64,000 bases of DNA from Thermomicrobiales bacterium. GTDB lineage: Bacteria; Chloroflexota; Chloroflexia; Thermomicrobiales; UBA6265. Location of the stretch: assembly GCA_020432165.1 (NCBI GenBank), contig JAGQGU010000058.1, forward strand, positions 1 through 64,000. The letters are read 5' to 3'. Position numbers and translations under genes: made by a program. Below, piece after piece: positions 44,577 through 53,456 of this stretch. The notes beneath the pieces are model-generated. The model worked only from the letters and a program-made list of their open reading frames with translations, ran no database searches and was not told where the DNA came from. Within the stretch, counting starts at the first letter, position 1; every line of letters starts with the position of its first letter.

Positions 44577-46312
44577 TCTGAATCATCCTTCACACCTATT
44601 GCTGTTGCGGGCATGTACCAGGGATCAGCACCACCATCCAGTGTGCCATCCGGGCTCCGGCGTACCGCCGTCGGGCTGCTGAAATCGCCGGTGAGCAGTG
44701 CCTCGTGGCGAAGTCCCAGCGTATAGCCCCTGGCGGCGAGACCATCGCGGATCGACTCTGGCAGGCGCGTACTCACCAAAACTTCCCGCGTAGAGCAATC
44801 GATACGCGGCGCGTCAATAGCATCCTGCGCACTCATACCAGCATCGACAATATTCATAATCTGTTGGGCATTGCAGTTCATGATCTTGCGGCCACCACTC
44901 GCACCGATGCTGGCGATGGCTGTGCCATCCTTCACGATTACCGCCGGTGCCATATTGCTGAGCGGGCGCTTGCCGCCGCCGACACTATTCGGTCGGCCTG
45001 GTTCAGGATCGAACCACATCATGCCGTTGTTCATGAGAATACCGGTGCCAGGAATGGTGACGAAGCTCCCAAAAAGTGAAAGCAATGTCTGCGTAATCGC
45101 CACAGCATTGCCCTCGCCATCCATCACCGAAAGATGCGTGGTACTACCATCCTTCATATATTCAGGCACCGATGCCTCCAGCTGATGACTGACCCTGAGT
45201 CTCTCGCGACTACCGGGCGTTGGAGGAGTGATCTGCTTACCGATTGCATCTATGGTCGCTTGCGCGTATTCCTCTGAGAGCATAGCGGCAATCGGCACCT
45301 CGACCTGATCCGGATCGGCCAGATAGGTGAAACGATCGGCAAATGCCTGCCGAAAAACATGCGCGATGGCATGCCACTGCTCCACCGTACGATCCTCAAC
45401 CGTGCCGGTATCGAGCAAGTTCAACGCGGTCAGAGCTTGTGTCATGCTGGTACCACCACTGCCGCCGCGAGTGGTGTAGACCGTGTGACCGTGATACTCC
45501 ACCGTGTTCGGTTCCAGAAGTTTGGCTTGATAATTGGCAAGATCATCGCGGGTGAAGACGGTCCCTTCCGCAGCGAGATAGTCCGCAATCGCACCACCGA
45601 TCTCGCCCCGATAGAAGACATCCGGTCCCTCCGTCGCAATGCGCTTCAGTGTCGCCGCCAACTCGGGTTGGCGAATCATGGCCGGAGTCGGCTGTTCCTG
45701 CGTGAAGGGCACATCGCCATCGGGTCGGAGCACGATGCGCGCGGTTTCCGGGAACTTGCGGATGGTTTGCACCGATTTCGCCAGTAGCTGCGTATGATGC
45801 CAGGTGATCGGGAAGCCCTCCTCTGCCAGCTTGATTGCAGGTGCGAGCGCCTCCGCCAGCGAGATGGTGCCGAACTGCTCCAGCGCGAGATTCAGACCGG
45901 CGAGCGTCCCCGGAATGGCAATGCTGTGCGGACCCATGACGTGGCGGTTGCCCTCGGTGGCCGGCCAGCCGAAGAAACCGGCATCGTCAGCCGCAGCATC
46001 GGCGCGCGGATACATATCTGCGGTGGCAGCAGCCGGTGCCTGCATGGCGAAATCGATGAAGAAGGGCTTTTGTTCCTTCGCCAACCAGCCGACCATATAC
46101 CCACCGCCACCGATGCCATTCATCCATGGCTCACAGACACCGACCGCGAAGGCCGTCGCCACAGCGGCATCAATGGCATTCCCGCCAGCGGCCATGATAT
46201 CCGCGCCAATGCGCGCAGCTTGCGGCATTTTGGCGGCAACCATTCCTCGTTTGCTCAATGGCGAAATGCGCCTGGGCATCCACGAATCGGCGGCATAGGT
46301 TTCGGTGAACAT
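44573..46312 (-). CDS. Gamma-glutamyltransferase
   Basis: N-terminal nucleophile hydrolase of the GGT family, 579 residues, acting on gamma-glutamyl compounds such as glutathione. The self-processing site is the TTHLSVMDGEGNAV motif, with Thr391 as the new N terminus of the small subunit. GGNAIDAAVATAF, the active-site GTGILMNNGMMWF and SGGRKIMNCN are also present. No signal peptide is visible, so cytoplasmic or exported by an unseen route. ATG 46312 is chosen with AGAGGGAG upstream; 46333 would overextend. The region 46313-46440, divergent to accDA, holds a possible plus-strand -10 TACAAT (46393-46398). Confidence 0.92.
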   Translation of the reverse strand: MFTETYAADSWMPRRISPLSKRGMVAAKMPQAARIGADIMAAGGNAIDAAVATAFAVGVCEPWMNGIGGGGYMVGWLAKEQKPFFIDFAMQAPAAATADMYPRADAAADDAGFFGWPATEGNRHVMGPHSIAIPGTLAGLNLALEQFGTISLAEALAPAIKLAEEGFPITWHHTQLLAKSVQTIRKFPETARIVLRPDGDVPFTQEQPTPAMIRQPELAATLKRIATEGPDVFYRGEIGGAIADYLAAEGTVFTRDDLANYQAKLLEPNTVEYHGHTVYTTRGGSGGTSMTQALTALNLLDTGTVEDRTVEQWHAIAHVFRQAFADRFTYLADPDQVEVPIAAMLSEEYAQATIDAIGKQITPPTPGSRERLRVSHQLEASVPEYMKDGSTTHLSVMDGEGNAVAITQTLLSLFGSFVTIPGTGILMNNGMMWFDPEPGRPNSVGGGKRPLSNMAPAVIVKDGTAIASIGASGGRKIMNCNAQQIMNIVDAGMSAQDAIDAPRIDCSTREVLVSTRLPESIRDGLAARGYTLGLRHEALLTGDFSSPTAVRRSPDGTLDGGADPWYMPATAIGVKDDSE

Positions 46313-46440
46313 GGTTCTCCCTCTCATCATCATTCAGTATTGTTGGCGTCACCATGCCGCAGGATCGCGCGCCTGTAAAGGTGGATTCCCGGTACAATCA
46401 CGTCACGACAAGGTTGGTCGCCCGGCAAGGACATTTCAGC

Positions 46441-48237
46441 ATGACAGATACAGCCGAAAATACCGTTATCGAAGAAATCGAGATCAGCTGCCCCAGCTGC
46501 GGTGCTGATCTTGGCAACGATCCCAATTTCCTGAGTGTGCGCGTTTGCAGCAACTGCGGACGACACTTCTCCATGCCCGCCATTGAGCGAGTAGCAGCCC
46601 TGCTGGATACTGGTTCCTTTCGCGCCCTGCGCGAGGCAGCTACCGAAGGTGGCGCGCCCGAAGATGTGCAGGCGTCTGCGCTCGATCGGCTCGCCAGCGC
46701 CCGCGAACGTAGCGTGGTACGGGAAGCGATTGTAGTTGGCACCGGCACGCTTGGCGGCACGCAGGTGGTGATCATCGCACTCGATGATCAACTCGTGGGT
46801 AGTCAGATCGGTGCACTTGGCGCTGAGAAGATCATTTTGGCGCTGGAGTATGCGCTTTCGCGGCGCTTGCCGGTGATCGGCATCATCGCCGGTGGTACCA
46901 GCATGATTCACACCGGACCGCTGGCAAATGTGCAGGGTGTACGCATCGCCAATATGGCGGCGCAGGTGCAGGCGATGGGGATTCCGATGATCGGCATCGT
47001 CACCCATCCCACCTCGGCGGCAGTCTTCAACTCGTTCGCCAGTCTCTTCGACCTTATTTTCGCCGAGCCGGGGACGAGCGTGGGTGTGGTGTGGAGCCCG
47101 GATCGGCCCATCGATGCCCTGCTCCACGCCGTCTCCGAGGCGGAACTCCTCGAAAATGGCTGGATTGATGGCGTAATGCCACGGACCGCGCAGCACGACA
47201 AGCTGACAGCGATCATCGGCCTGCTTTCGCACGCGGAAAACCTCGAAGCGGTCGATCATCCCAGTCTGCCGACGGATCTGGACCAACCGCTGGTCGATTA
47301 CCTGAATGTCGTGGCCGCACCCTTCATTGAGATGCGTGGTGATCGCGTGGAATACGATGATCGCGGCGTCGTGACAGGTATCGGCCTTGTTAAGGATATT
47401 CCGGCTGCGCTGGTAGTGCAGGATGCGAAGGGATCGACGAATACAACCGCCGCGATTCGCAAGATTCAGCGCATGGCGCGCTTCGCCGGTCGGTTTGAGC
47501 TACCACTGGTCATGATCGTCGATGGCGCCGCCCCAACCCTGCCCTACTCAGTGACACCGGGCGAGAGCTTCGCCGCCGCCAAATTGATGGCCATGATGAG
47601 CGTTGTGCCTATTCCCGTCGTCAGCGTCGGCGCCGGCAAGGTTCAGGGCACGGTGAGTCACCTGATGATGAGTGGTGACCAACGCATGATGGCGGCGCAC
47701 GCCAGCTATCGCATTGATGGCGGCAACGCCCCGCAAACGGTGACACGTAGCCGCGAATGGGGTGCGCGCGAATGCCTGCGCATGGGCCTGATCGACCAGA
47801 TGATCGAGATGCCGAGTGGTGGCGTCACCGCTGATCCCTGGCTGGCATTACGCATGGTTCAGGAGAATGTCCACACAGCGCTGGTTGACCTCGGCAAGCT
47901 GGGTCCGCGCAAACTGGTGGAGCGTCGCGCCCGAGCGAATCGCGAACTCGGTCACACCGAAGAAGGCATCGCGGCGGTCCTCGGCGAACTGCACGAATGG
48001 CAGGATGTACAGCAATCGATCAGTCGCTCGATTGAGGATTGGCGCACGAAGCTGGAACAACGTCTGCCGAGTGGCGAACGCAAGGAACGTACCGAACCAC
48101 GGATATCGCTGCCAAGCTTCCAGCGTCCTGATCTCAGCGAACTGGGCGCGCGATTCAAGGCAGCGCAGGAACAGCTAACAACCAATCTGCTGGAACGGAC
48201 TGGCAGAGGCGGGACCGGAGAGGACGAACAGGAATGA
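46441..48237 (+). CDS. AccD-AccA-like fused carboxyltransferase, divergent
   Basis: A 598-residue protein joining an AccD-like half and an AccA-like half of acetyl-CoA carboxylase. The AccD-type zinc ribbon is intact (Cys17, Cys20, Cys36, Cys39 in CPSCG..CSNCG). The glycine motifs that stabilise the CoA and biotin oxyanions depart from the usual ones: the AccD-type GGARM reads GGTSM, and the AccA-type GGSGGA region reads GAGKVQGTVS. It may have another acyl-CoA substrate, or be a poorly active paralogue. AAGGA precedes ATG 46441. It overlaps the homoserine dehydrogenase gene by ATGA, an odd partner. Confidence 0.8.
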   Translation: MTDTAENTVIEEIEISCPSCGADLGNDPNFLSVRVCSNCGRHFSMPAIERVAALLDTGSFRALREAATEGGAPEDVQASALDRLASARERSVVREAIVVGTGTLGGTQVVIIALDDQLVGSQIGALGAEKIILALEYALSRRLPVIGIIAGGTSMIHTGPLANVQGVRIANMAAQVQAMGIPMIGIVTHPTSAAVFNSFASLFDLIFAEPGTSVGVVWSPDRPIDALLHAVSEAELLENGWIDGVMPRTAQHDKLTAIIGLLSHAENLEAVDHPSLPTDLDQPLVDYLNVVAAPFIEMRGDRVEYDDRGVVTGIGLVKDIPAALVVQDAKGSTNTTAAIRKIQRMARFAGRFELPLVMIVDGAAPTLPYSVTPGESFAAAKLMAMMSVVPIPVVSVGAGKVQGTVSHLMMSGDQRMMAAHASYRIDGGNAPQTVTRSREWGARECLRMGLIDQMIEMPSGGVTADPWLALRMVQENVHTALVDLGKLGPRKLVERRARANRELGHTEEGIAAVLGELHEWQDVQQSISRSIEDWRTKLEQRLPSGERKERTEPRISLPSFQRPDLSELGARFKAAQEQLTTNLLERTGRGGTGEDEQE

Positions 48238-49319
48238 AGCGACTGGCGTTGGTGCAGATCGGGCATGGCACCGTTGGCGGTGATGTGATCCGGCAGGTGG
48301 TGGCGCAGCGCGCGCAATGGCAAGAAGCATTCGATCTGGATGTACGTATCGCCGCCGTGGCTGGTCGCCATGGTGTGGTGCTGATCGAGGATGGCGGGGA
48401 ACTCAGCGAAGGAGATCTGCTGAATGCCTGCGAACGCCGTGGTATGTCCGCCACTGGTCCAGCACTGACAGAAGTCGTTCCGGCGGTTGGTAACGCCGAT
48501 GCGGTCATCCTGATGGATGCGAGCGCTGGTGAATCAGCCACAGATGCGCTGGTGGCAGCGCTTGATGCTGGAGCCGGGGCGGTGTTGAGCAACAAGGCGC
48601 CGATGGCACTGCCGCTCTCCGATCCTCGTGCCGTCACTCTCTGGGATCATGCCCGTAGCGGTGAACGTCTGAAATACGAGGCGACCTGTGGCGCCGGTCT
48701 TCCCGTCATCTCCACACTGCAGACGCTGTTGAACACTGGCGATGATGTGATTGAGATCACGGCTGCGGCATCGGGCACCTTTGGCGCAATTTTCTCCTCT
48801 GTAGCCAGGGGAGTACCGTTCTCTATAGCGGTGGCGGATGCCAAGGCGGCGGGATATACCGAACCCGATCCGCGCGATGACCTGAGCGGACTGGATGTCG
48901 CCCGCAAGGCGTTGATTCTGTCGCGCACGATGGGCCGACGCGTAGATCTGGACGAGATCGAGGTGGAGAGTCTGGTGCCGGAATCGTTGGCGGATGTCAG
49001 TATCGAGACATTTATGGCCGGACTCGGCATTAGCAACGCGGAGATCGGGGCTCAAGCCGCGAAGGCGATATCGGAACGTGCATCCCTGAAGTACGTTGCC
49101 ACGGTCACACCGGATGGCGATATCGCGGTTGGCCTGCGAGCAGTGCCGCTAAGCACCGTACTGGGTGCACTCCAGGGTCCGGAGAACATCTTCAGCTTCC
49201 GCACGCGAAGATATGATGCCTATCCCACGGTTGTCAGCGGCCCCGGTGCCGGTGCTGCGGTGACGGCGGCAGGGATGATCGGTGATGCATTGAATCTGGC
49301 CCGGGATATGGTGAAATAA
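48234..49319 (+). CDS. hom: Homoserine dehydrogenase
   Basis: Reduces aspartate semialdehyde to homoserine in the threonine/methionine pathway. The 361 residues have an N-terminal NAD(P)-binding Rossmann segment (LALVQIGHGTVGGDV) and the family signature GYTEPDPRDDLSGLDVARKA in the catalytic domain. No C-terminal ACT domain is present, so feedback control by threonine through ACT is unlikely. Its start overlaps the AccDA-like gene stop (ATGA). The fusion partner upstream is not a known threonine enzyme. Confidence 0.9.
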   Translation: MKRLALVQIGHGTVGGDVIRQVVAQRAQWQEAFDLDVRIAAVAGRHGVVLIEDGGELSEGDLLNACERRGMSATGPALTEVVPAVGNADAVILMDASAGESATDALVAALDAGAGAVLSNKAPMALPLSDPRAVTLWDHARSGERLKYEATCGAGLPVISTLQTLLNTGDDVIEITAAASGTFGAIFSSVARGVPFSIAVADAKAAGYTEPDPRDDLSGLDVARKALILSRTMGRRVDLDEIEVESLVPESLADVSIETFMAGLGISNAEIGAQAAKAISERASLKYVATVTPDGDIAVGLRAVPLSTVLGALQGPENIFSFRTRRYDAYPTVVSGPGAGAAVTAAGMIGDALNLARDMVK

Positions 49320-49382
49320 CATCCGCGATATCGCCTGGGATCCGCCCTGCGTGTGACTCGGGACATGGTACGACCACATGGG

Positions 49383-49407
49383 CACCGCATATGAAATGCG
49401 GTGCTAC
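49383..49407 (-). repeat. GTAG-headed palindrome at AlkD-like gene stop
   Basis: On the minus strand GTAG (49404-49407) heads CACCGCAT-TTCAT-ATGCGGTG, a perfect 8-bp stem. The TAG is the stop codon of the gene at 49404-50105. Confidence 0.7.
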
Positions 49408-50105
49408 GGTTGGCCGAGATGCTTCAGGGCTTCACGTTTGCTGAGGCCGCTGAGACGATCATCGAACTCGACCACGAAGGCACGCACCCAATCCGGATTC
49501 ACCTTGGCGTAATCCCGGAGCGCCCAACCAATGGCCTTGCGGCTGAAGAAATCGGTATCGTCGATGCTGGGCAGAATGCAATCGCGCAACAGATAGGGAT
49601 CGGTCTTATCCCGATGCCGACCCTGACTGAGGATGCTGCAGCGACGAATCCAGAGAAAATCGTCCGTACTCCAGCTGCGCATGATCGCACTGGCGTCCTC
49701 GCTAGGTTGCATGAGAACTTCGCCGACGAGGTGTTGCGCGATCTCATCGCAGACATCCCACCAGGCACCGGTGCGAATGAGATGCTCGTACAACGGCAGG
49801 GAATCGAGAGAACTGCGAAGATCTCGATAGCGACCATAGGTCGCGATACCGAGCGCGGCATACCACTCCTCGCGATGGGTGACGTTATCCCACAGCGTCA
49901 GGATCGCGCCTTCCCACTCCTCGCGCGAGCGCAGTGTGTGCCGCACCAGCAGCGGTTTCACGATTTTGCGTCCCTCGGGCGTCTTCACTCCCCAATAGGG
50001 AATGGTGGATTTCATGTATGCCTGCTGTCCCACCGCAACTTCGGCATTAGCAGCAGCGGCATACCCGGCCCTGATATCGGCGATCAGATCATCGACCACA
50101 CCCAT
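49404..50105 (-). CDS. AlkD-like DNA alkylation repair protein
   Basis: 233-residue HEAT-like repeat protein of the DNA_alkylation_repair family. Helical repeats include WDVCDEIAQHLVGEVL, IRRCSILSQ and FFSRKAIGWALRDYAKVNP, the last typical of AlkD. AlkD glycosylases excise bulky or cationic alkylated bases without flipping. Key aromatic residues lie in the W..D..D segments, but I cannot assign substrate. ATG 50105 lies one base after the uppP stop. The TAG stop is in the GTAG of a palindrome. Confidence 0.85.
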   Translation of the reverse strand: MGVVDDLIADIRAGYAAAANAEVAVGQQAYMKSTIPYWGVKTPEGRKIVKPLLVRHTLRSREEWEGAILTLWDNVTHREEWYAALGIATYGRYRDLRSSLDSLPLYEHLIRTGAWWDVCDEIAQHLVGEVLMQPSEDASAIMRSWSTDDFLWIRRCSILSQGRHRDKTDPYLLRDCILPSIDDTDFFSRKAIGWALRDYAKVNPDWVRAFVVEFDDRLSGLSKREALKHLGQP

Positions 50106-50106
50106 C

Positions 50107-50970
50107 TCAGCGCACCCACAACATGACGAAGAGGAAGAGGCCGAAGCAGACCCGATAGATGACAAAGACGAGCGTACTCTGGTCCTGCAGATAGCGGATA
50201 AGCCCGGAGACAGCGAAATAACCAACGATGGCGGCCGCGGCACCACCAGCGATAAAGTTCGCCATCTCGCTACCACTCATGCCGGCCTTGATCGCATCCA
50301 TAAGGCTGAGCAGACCAGCCGCAGCGATGAGTGGTACGCCGCCGAGGAAACTGAAGCGGGCAGCCTCGGCGCGGGTGAGACCGCGAAAAAGTCCGGCCGT
50401 GATGGTCGCACCGGAGCGGCTGGTGCCGGGCAACAATGCCGCCAGCGCCTGCCCCAGGCCGATGATGAGCGCATCCAGCCAACCGATTCCGGTCAGATCC
50501 TTCTTCTGGCTACCAACCCGTTCCGCCCAATACATCACGATACCGACGACAATCAGCATGGTGGCAATCACGGCGATGGCACGGGTGGAGTTCTCATCGG
50601 TGTGGAAGAACTCGTCGATCTGACTCTGGAAGAGGACACCGACGATGCCGCCGGGGATGCTCATGATAACGATCAGCAAACCTAGTCGCGCCCAGATATC
50701 GCGATCCTCCTCGCCACTTTCACCCTTGAGGATGGGCAAGGGCTTGCTCAGGGCATACGGGATGACCTTGATCAGCTTCAGCAATTCCTCACGGAAGTAG
50801 ATGAGCACGGCCAGGAGCGTACCCAGATGCAACGAGGCATCGAAACTCAGCCCACCGTTCTCCCAGCCAAAGAGCCACGGGAAAATAATGAGGTGACCGG
50901 ATGACGAGATAGGCAGGAACTCGGTAAGCCCCTGAACTATGCCGAGAACGATTGCTTGCCAGAGCTCCAA
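50107..50970 (-). CDS. uppP: Undecaprenyl-diphosphatase
   Basis: Membrane enzyme that dephosphorylates undecaprenyl diphosphate to recycle the cell-wall carrier lipid. The 287 residues carry both BacA/UppP motifs, GIVQGLTEFLPISSSGH and PGTSRSGATI, with multiple membrane helices between. The start is TTG 50970 with GGAG eight bases upstream; the expected N terminus (MELWQAIVLGIVQG) supports it. It is followed one base later by the AlkD-like gene, so they share a transcript. Confidence 0.95.
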   Translation of the reverse strand: MELWQAIVLGIVQGLTEFLPISSSGHLIIFPWLFGWENGGLSFDASLHLGTLLAVLIYFREELLKLIKVIPYALSKPLPILKGESGEEDRDIWARLGLLIVIMSIPGGIVGVLFQSQIDEFFHTDENSTRAIAVIATMLIVVGIVMYWAERVGSQKKDLTGIGWLDALIIGLGQALAALLPGTSRSGATITAGLFRGLTRAEAARFSFLGGVPLIAAAGLLSLMDAIKAGMSGSEMANFIAGGAAAAIVGYFAVSGLIRYLQDQSTLVFVIYRVCFGLFLFVMLWVR

Positions 50971-50991
50971 GGTTGTTTCTCCAGAAAGATA

Positions 50992-51034
50992 GCGACGGAG
51001 TCGCGGCTCTCCCCGGTGTTCGTCCCGGGGCTAC
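50992..51034 (-). repeat. GTAG-headed double palindrome
   Basis: On the minus strand GTAG (51031-51034) heads CCCCGGGA..CCGGGG, followed by GCGAC/GTCGC (50992-51004). It lies upstream of uppP. Confidence 0.6.
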
Positions 51035-51051
51035 AAGATATGCGTCAGTTC

Positions 51052-51066
51052 GGGCGGATACTCTAC
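51052..51066 (-). repeat. Partial GTAG unit at flippase-like gene stop
   Basis: On the minus strand GTAGAGTATCCGCCC is a half unit of the GGGCGGAT hairpin. Its TAG is the stop codon of the gene at 51063-52070. Confidence 0.5.
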
Positions 51067-52070
51067 GTCAGTTCCGTGACCGGATCCTCACGCAGATCGC
51101 TAAAGCGAAGTGACCGCCGGAACCAAAGCACGAGTCCAGCGAGAGTAATCGGGAAATAGAGTGCTGCGTGAACCAAGATCGCGTAAGCCAAGGCCTGACT
51201 TTCGGCGACATCAAAGGCACCATTCAGCACCAGTTTGACACCATATTCGAACTGACCAATATAGCCGGGGGCACCCGGGATCAGCGTGCTCAGATTGGCG
51301 ACACCAGTAGTCAACAAAGTCACTGCCGGATCCATCGCAGCACGCACCTGTTCGCCAAACCCAATGGCCAGCAGATAGTACATGCTCGCTTCCAGCAGCC
51401 ACGCCCCTATGCTGAGAATCATGACCCTGGCAAGATCGCCACGGGATTTGAGCACACCGAGTCCGCCGAGAAAGGATTCGGCCAGTTGCTCAACCCGAGT
51501 GGCGACACCGGCTGGTAGTGGTCCCAACACAAGCTGAAGCATGCGACTCACGAAATCACCGGCGAAGGTGAGCAGTCCCAATCCCAGCAGGAGTCCCGCG
51601 AATACGATGAACGAGACGATGGCAAGATGCTGCAACTCCGACGTAAGGGAGACGAAGATCATGCTGAACGCGAGAAACGCCAGCATGGTGACGCCATCGA
51701 AGATGCGCTCCACCGCGATTGTCGCCAGCGTGCTGGTTTTGGAGACGTTCAACTCACGACCAACGACAACGCTGCGTACGATCTCGCCTGCACGCAGCGG
51801 AAGCACGTTATTTGCCATAAAACCAATAGCGACGATGGGAAAGAGCTGGTTGGAAGTTGCGTTGGGAGCAACGGGCCGAAGCAGAATTCGCCAACGAATG
51901 GCCCGTAGATAGACACCAAGCATGTATAGCGCGAGGGCGGGTATGAGCCACCAAAGATTCGTGCGACCGAGGGAATCACGGATTTCGCCGAAATCCTGTC
52001 CACGAAAAGCGAGGTAGAGGAAAACCGCGCTGATTCCAAGTCCAAGCGCGACACGCAAGCTCCGATTCAT
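51063..52070 (-). CDS. UPF0104 / AglD-like integral membrane protein
   Basis: 335-residue polytopic protein of the lysylphosphatidylglycerol-synthase transmembrane (UPF0104) family. About eight hydrophobic segments are visible, with LPLRAGEIVRS and AVERIFDGV in the conserved central region and PGAPGYIGQFEYG near the C terminus. Members include lipid flippases and membrane parts of MprF, but this protein lacks the catalytic aminoacyl-transfer domain, so a flippase or lipid-modifying role is only a guess. It lies downstream of infA on the minus strand with a small gap. Confidence 0.83.
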   Translation of the reverse strand: MNRSLRVALGLGISAVFLYLAFRGQDFGEIRDSLGRTNLWWLIPALALYMLGVYLRAIRWRILLRPVAPNATSNQLFPIVAIGFMANNVLPLRAGEIVRSVVVGRELNVSKTSTLATIAVERIFDGVTMLAFLAFSMIFVSLTSELQHLAIVSFIVFAGLLLGLGLLTFAGDFVSRMLQLVLGPLPAGVATRVEQLAESFLGGLGVLKSRGDLARVMILSIGAWLLEASMYYLLAIGFGEQVRAAMDPAVTLLTTGVANLSTLIPGAPGYIGQFEYGVKLVLNGAFDVAESQALAYAILVHAALYFPITLAGLVLWFRRSLRFSDLREDPVTELT

Positions 52071-52101
52071 GCGCCGGCTCCACCCCGGTTAGCAACGCTC
52101 A

Positions 52102-52407
52102 CTAGCGATGTCGGAAGGTGATACGACCGCGTGTCAGATCGTATGGGGAAAGCTCGACAACAACGCGATCGCCTGGCAGTACACGAATGTAGTTCTTGCG
52201 CATACGTCCGCCCAGGTGACCGAGCACTTCGTGACCATTCTCCAGCTTGACCGTAAACTGGGCGTTAGGCAGGGCTTCCTGCACCACGCCATCAACGGCG
52301 ATGGCATCGGGATTCGTACGACGTGGTCCGGTGGAATCAGTCGTTGCGGCCGCTGGCTGCACAGAGCCGCGACCTCGTTTTGGTTGAGTGGCTGGTTTCT
52401 TCGCCAA
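52102..52407 (-). CDS. infA: Translation initiation factor IF-1, extended
   Basis: OB-fold factor that binds the 30S A-site. The C-terminal part (about 70 residues) has the expected [38 protein letters not shown] and [14 protein letters not shown] Lys/Pro/Thr-rich N-terminal extension of about 35 residues ([14 protein letters not shown]...) is unusual, since IF-1 is typically about 72 residues. The start is TTG 52407 with AAGGAG six bases upstream. A longer frame to 52698 is not supported. A possible promoter has TACAAT rev-comp at 52500-52505, but its -35 spacing is about 19. Confidence 0.93.
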   Translation of the reverse strand: MAKKPATQPKRGRGSVQPAAATTDSTGPRRTNPDAIAVDGVVQEALPNAQFTVKLENGHEVLGHLGGRMRKNYIRVLPGDRVVVELSPYDLTRGRITFRHR

Positions 52408-52610
52408 TAGGTACTCCTTAATACGTGTAGGGCACAGTAATGGGCCGGGCATGGCACCCCGCGGTGCACGATTGCCAACGGCTCTCCATTCCGGACGCAA
52501 TTGTACCGTACCGGGGCTACCGTTTGTCACGGTATCGTAACAATTGTCCGGTCGCTCTGTGCGATGGTAGATGCATCTTTGCGGGAGGGTCATTACTGGA
52601 GGTTTCTGCT

Positions 52611-52838
52611 GTGGGTTGCAGCCTGTTAATTCTTTCCTGCGCTGCTCTGATCGTGAGCTTCGTGCCGTTTCTAAACTGGATTGCGCTGGTAGTAGCATTG
52701 CCTTTGGCGGTCATCGGAGCAATTTCGGCGTACCGTACCGCTCGCAAGCCAACCGCGCAATCAGCTGATCGGGCGATGATCTGGGGCGGAGCGATCATGA
52801 TTCTGGTTATCCTTCTTCGACTGGTGACAATGAGTTGA
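52611..52838 (+). CDS. Small two-helix membrane protein, unknown
   Basis: 75-residue protein with two hydrophobic helices ([21 protein letters not shown] and [16 protein letters not shown]) joined by a polar loop. It has no recognised family, though the arrangement recalls DUF4190-like proteins. GTG 52611 is chosen because GGAGG lies upstream; longer in-frame starts pass through the infA upstream region. The stop overlaps the ATG of the next gene (TGATG), so the two are coupled. Confidence 0.65.
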   Translation: MGCSLLILSCAALIVSFVPFLNWIALVVALPLAVIGAISAYRTARKPTAQSADRAMIWGGAIMILVILLRLVTMS

Positions 52839-53362
52839 TGACCTACACGATTCGTGAAATTAACCTGGAAGATCTATCTGCGTGGTGGGTGCTACGACTA
52901 ATGGCATTACGGGAGAGTCCCGATGCCTTCGGCTCAGAATACAGCACACACAAGGACAAAGATCCATTCCCTTTCTACCTTGATCGTGGGTATCTGGCAG
53001 GAGGTCCTGATACTCTTTTTGCCGCGTTCGATGAGCATGGGCGTATCGTTGCGCAAGCCGGGACTCGTGCGGAATCAGGGAAACGTAGTCATATCGGAAT
53101 GGTGATTAGCGTCTACACGCACCCGGAGCATCGCGGCAACGGTCTGGCAACTCGACTCGTCCAGGCGGCTGTAGAGCATCTGCAGACCTTCCCCGAAATA
53201 ACCTCGATTCGAATCTCGGTCAACAGCACCAACGCCTCGGCAAAGAAGATTTACGAAGAGCTCGGCTTCGTCACCTGGGGAGAAGAGCCAGATGCGATTC
53301 GCGCAATCGATGGATCGTGTCACAATGAATGTCACATGGTGCTCGGCAGAAGGAGCACGTAA
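52838..53362 (+). CDS. GNAT-family N-acetyltransferase
   Basis: 174-residue acetyltransferase with the central acetyl-CoA motif VYTHPEHRGNGLATRLVQAAV and the C-terminal NSTNASAKKIYEELGFVTWG typical of RimI-like GNATs. Substrate unknown. The ATG at 52838 overlaps the stop of the small membrane protein gene; a TTG at 52835 is an alternative. A short open frame and a membrane protein gene follow, perhaps on one transcript. Confidence 0.85.
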   Translation: MTYTIREINLEDLSAWWVLRLMALRESPDAFGSEYSTHKDKDPFPFYLDRGYLAGGPDTLFAAFDEHGRIVAQAGTRAESGKRSHIGMVISVYTHPEHRGNGLATRLVQAAVEHLQTFPEITSIRISVNSTNASAKKIYEELGFVTWGEEPDAIRAIDGSCHNECHMVLGRRST

Positions 53363-53384
53363 CTTCCAACAAGGAAAGGACCTC

Positions 53385-53456
53385 ATGGCCCTCGTGATCA
53401 CAGGACTGACATCTCGCGCTCAGGGCGATCACGCCAGCCTGCGAGTCAGCGCGTGA
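53385..53456 (+). CDS. Candidate 23-codon leader peptide
   Basis: ATG 53385 is preceded by AAGGAAAGGA and opens a 23-residue frame (MALVITGLTSRAQGDHASLR and three more residues). Its TGA overlaps the GTG start of the next gene as GTGA, so translation of that gene, which lacks a ribosome site of its own, may depend on it. GTGATC (53394-53399) can pair with GATCAC (53426-53433) around the middle. Whether it is translated is unproven. Confidence 0.4.
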   Translation: MALVITGLTSRAQGDHASLRVSA

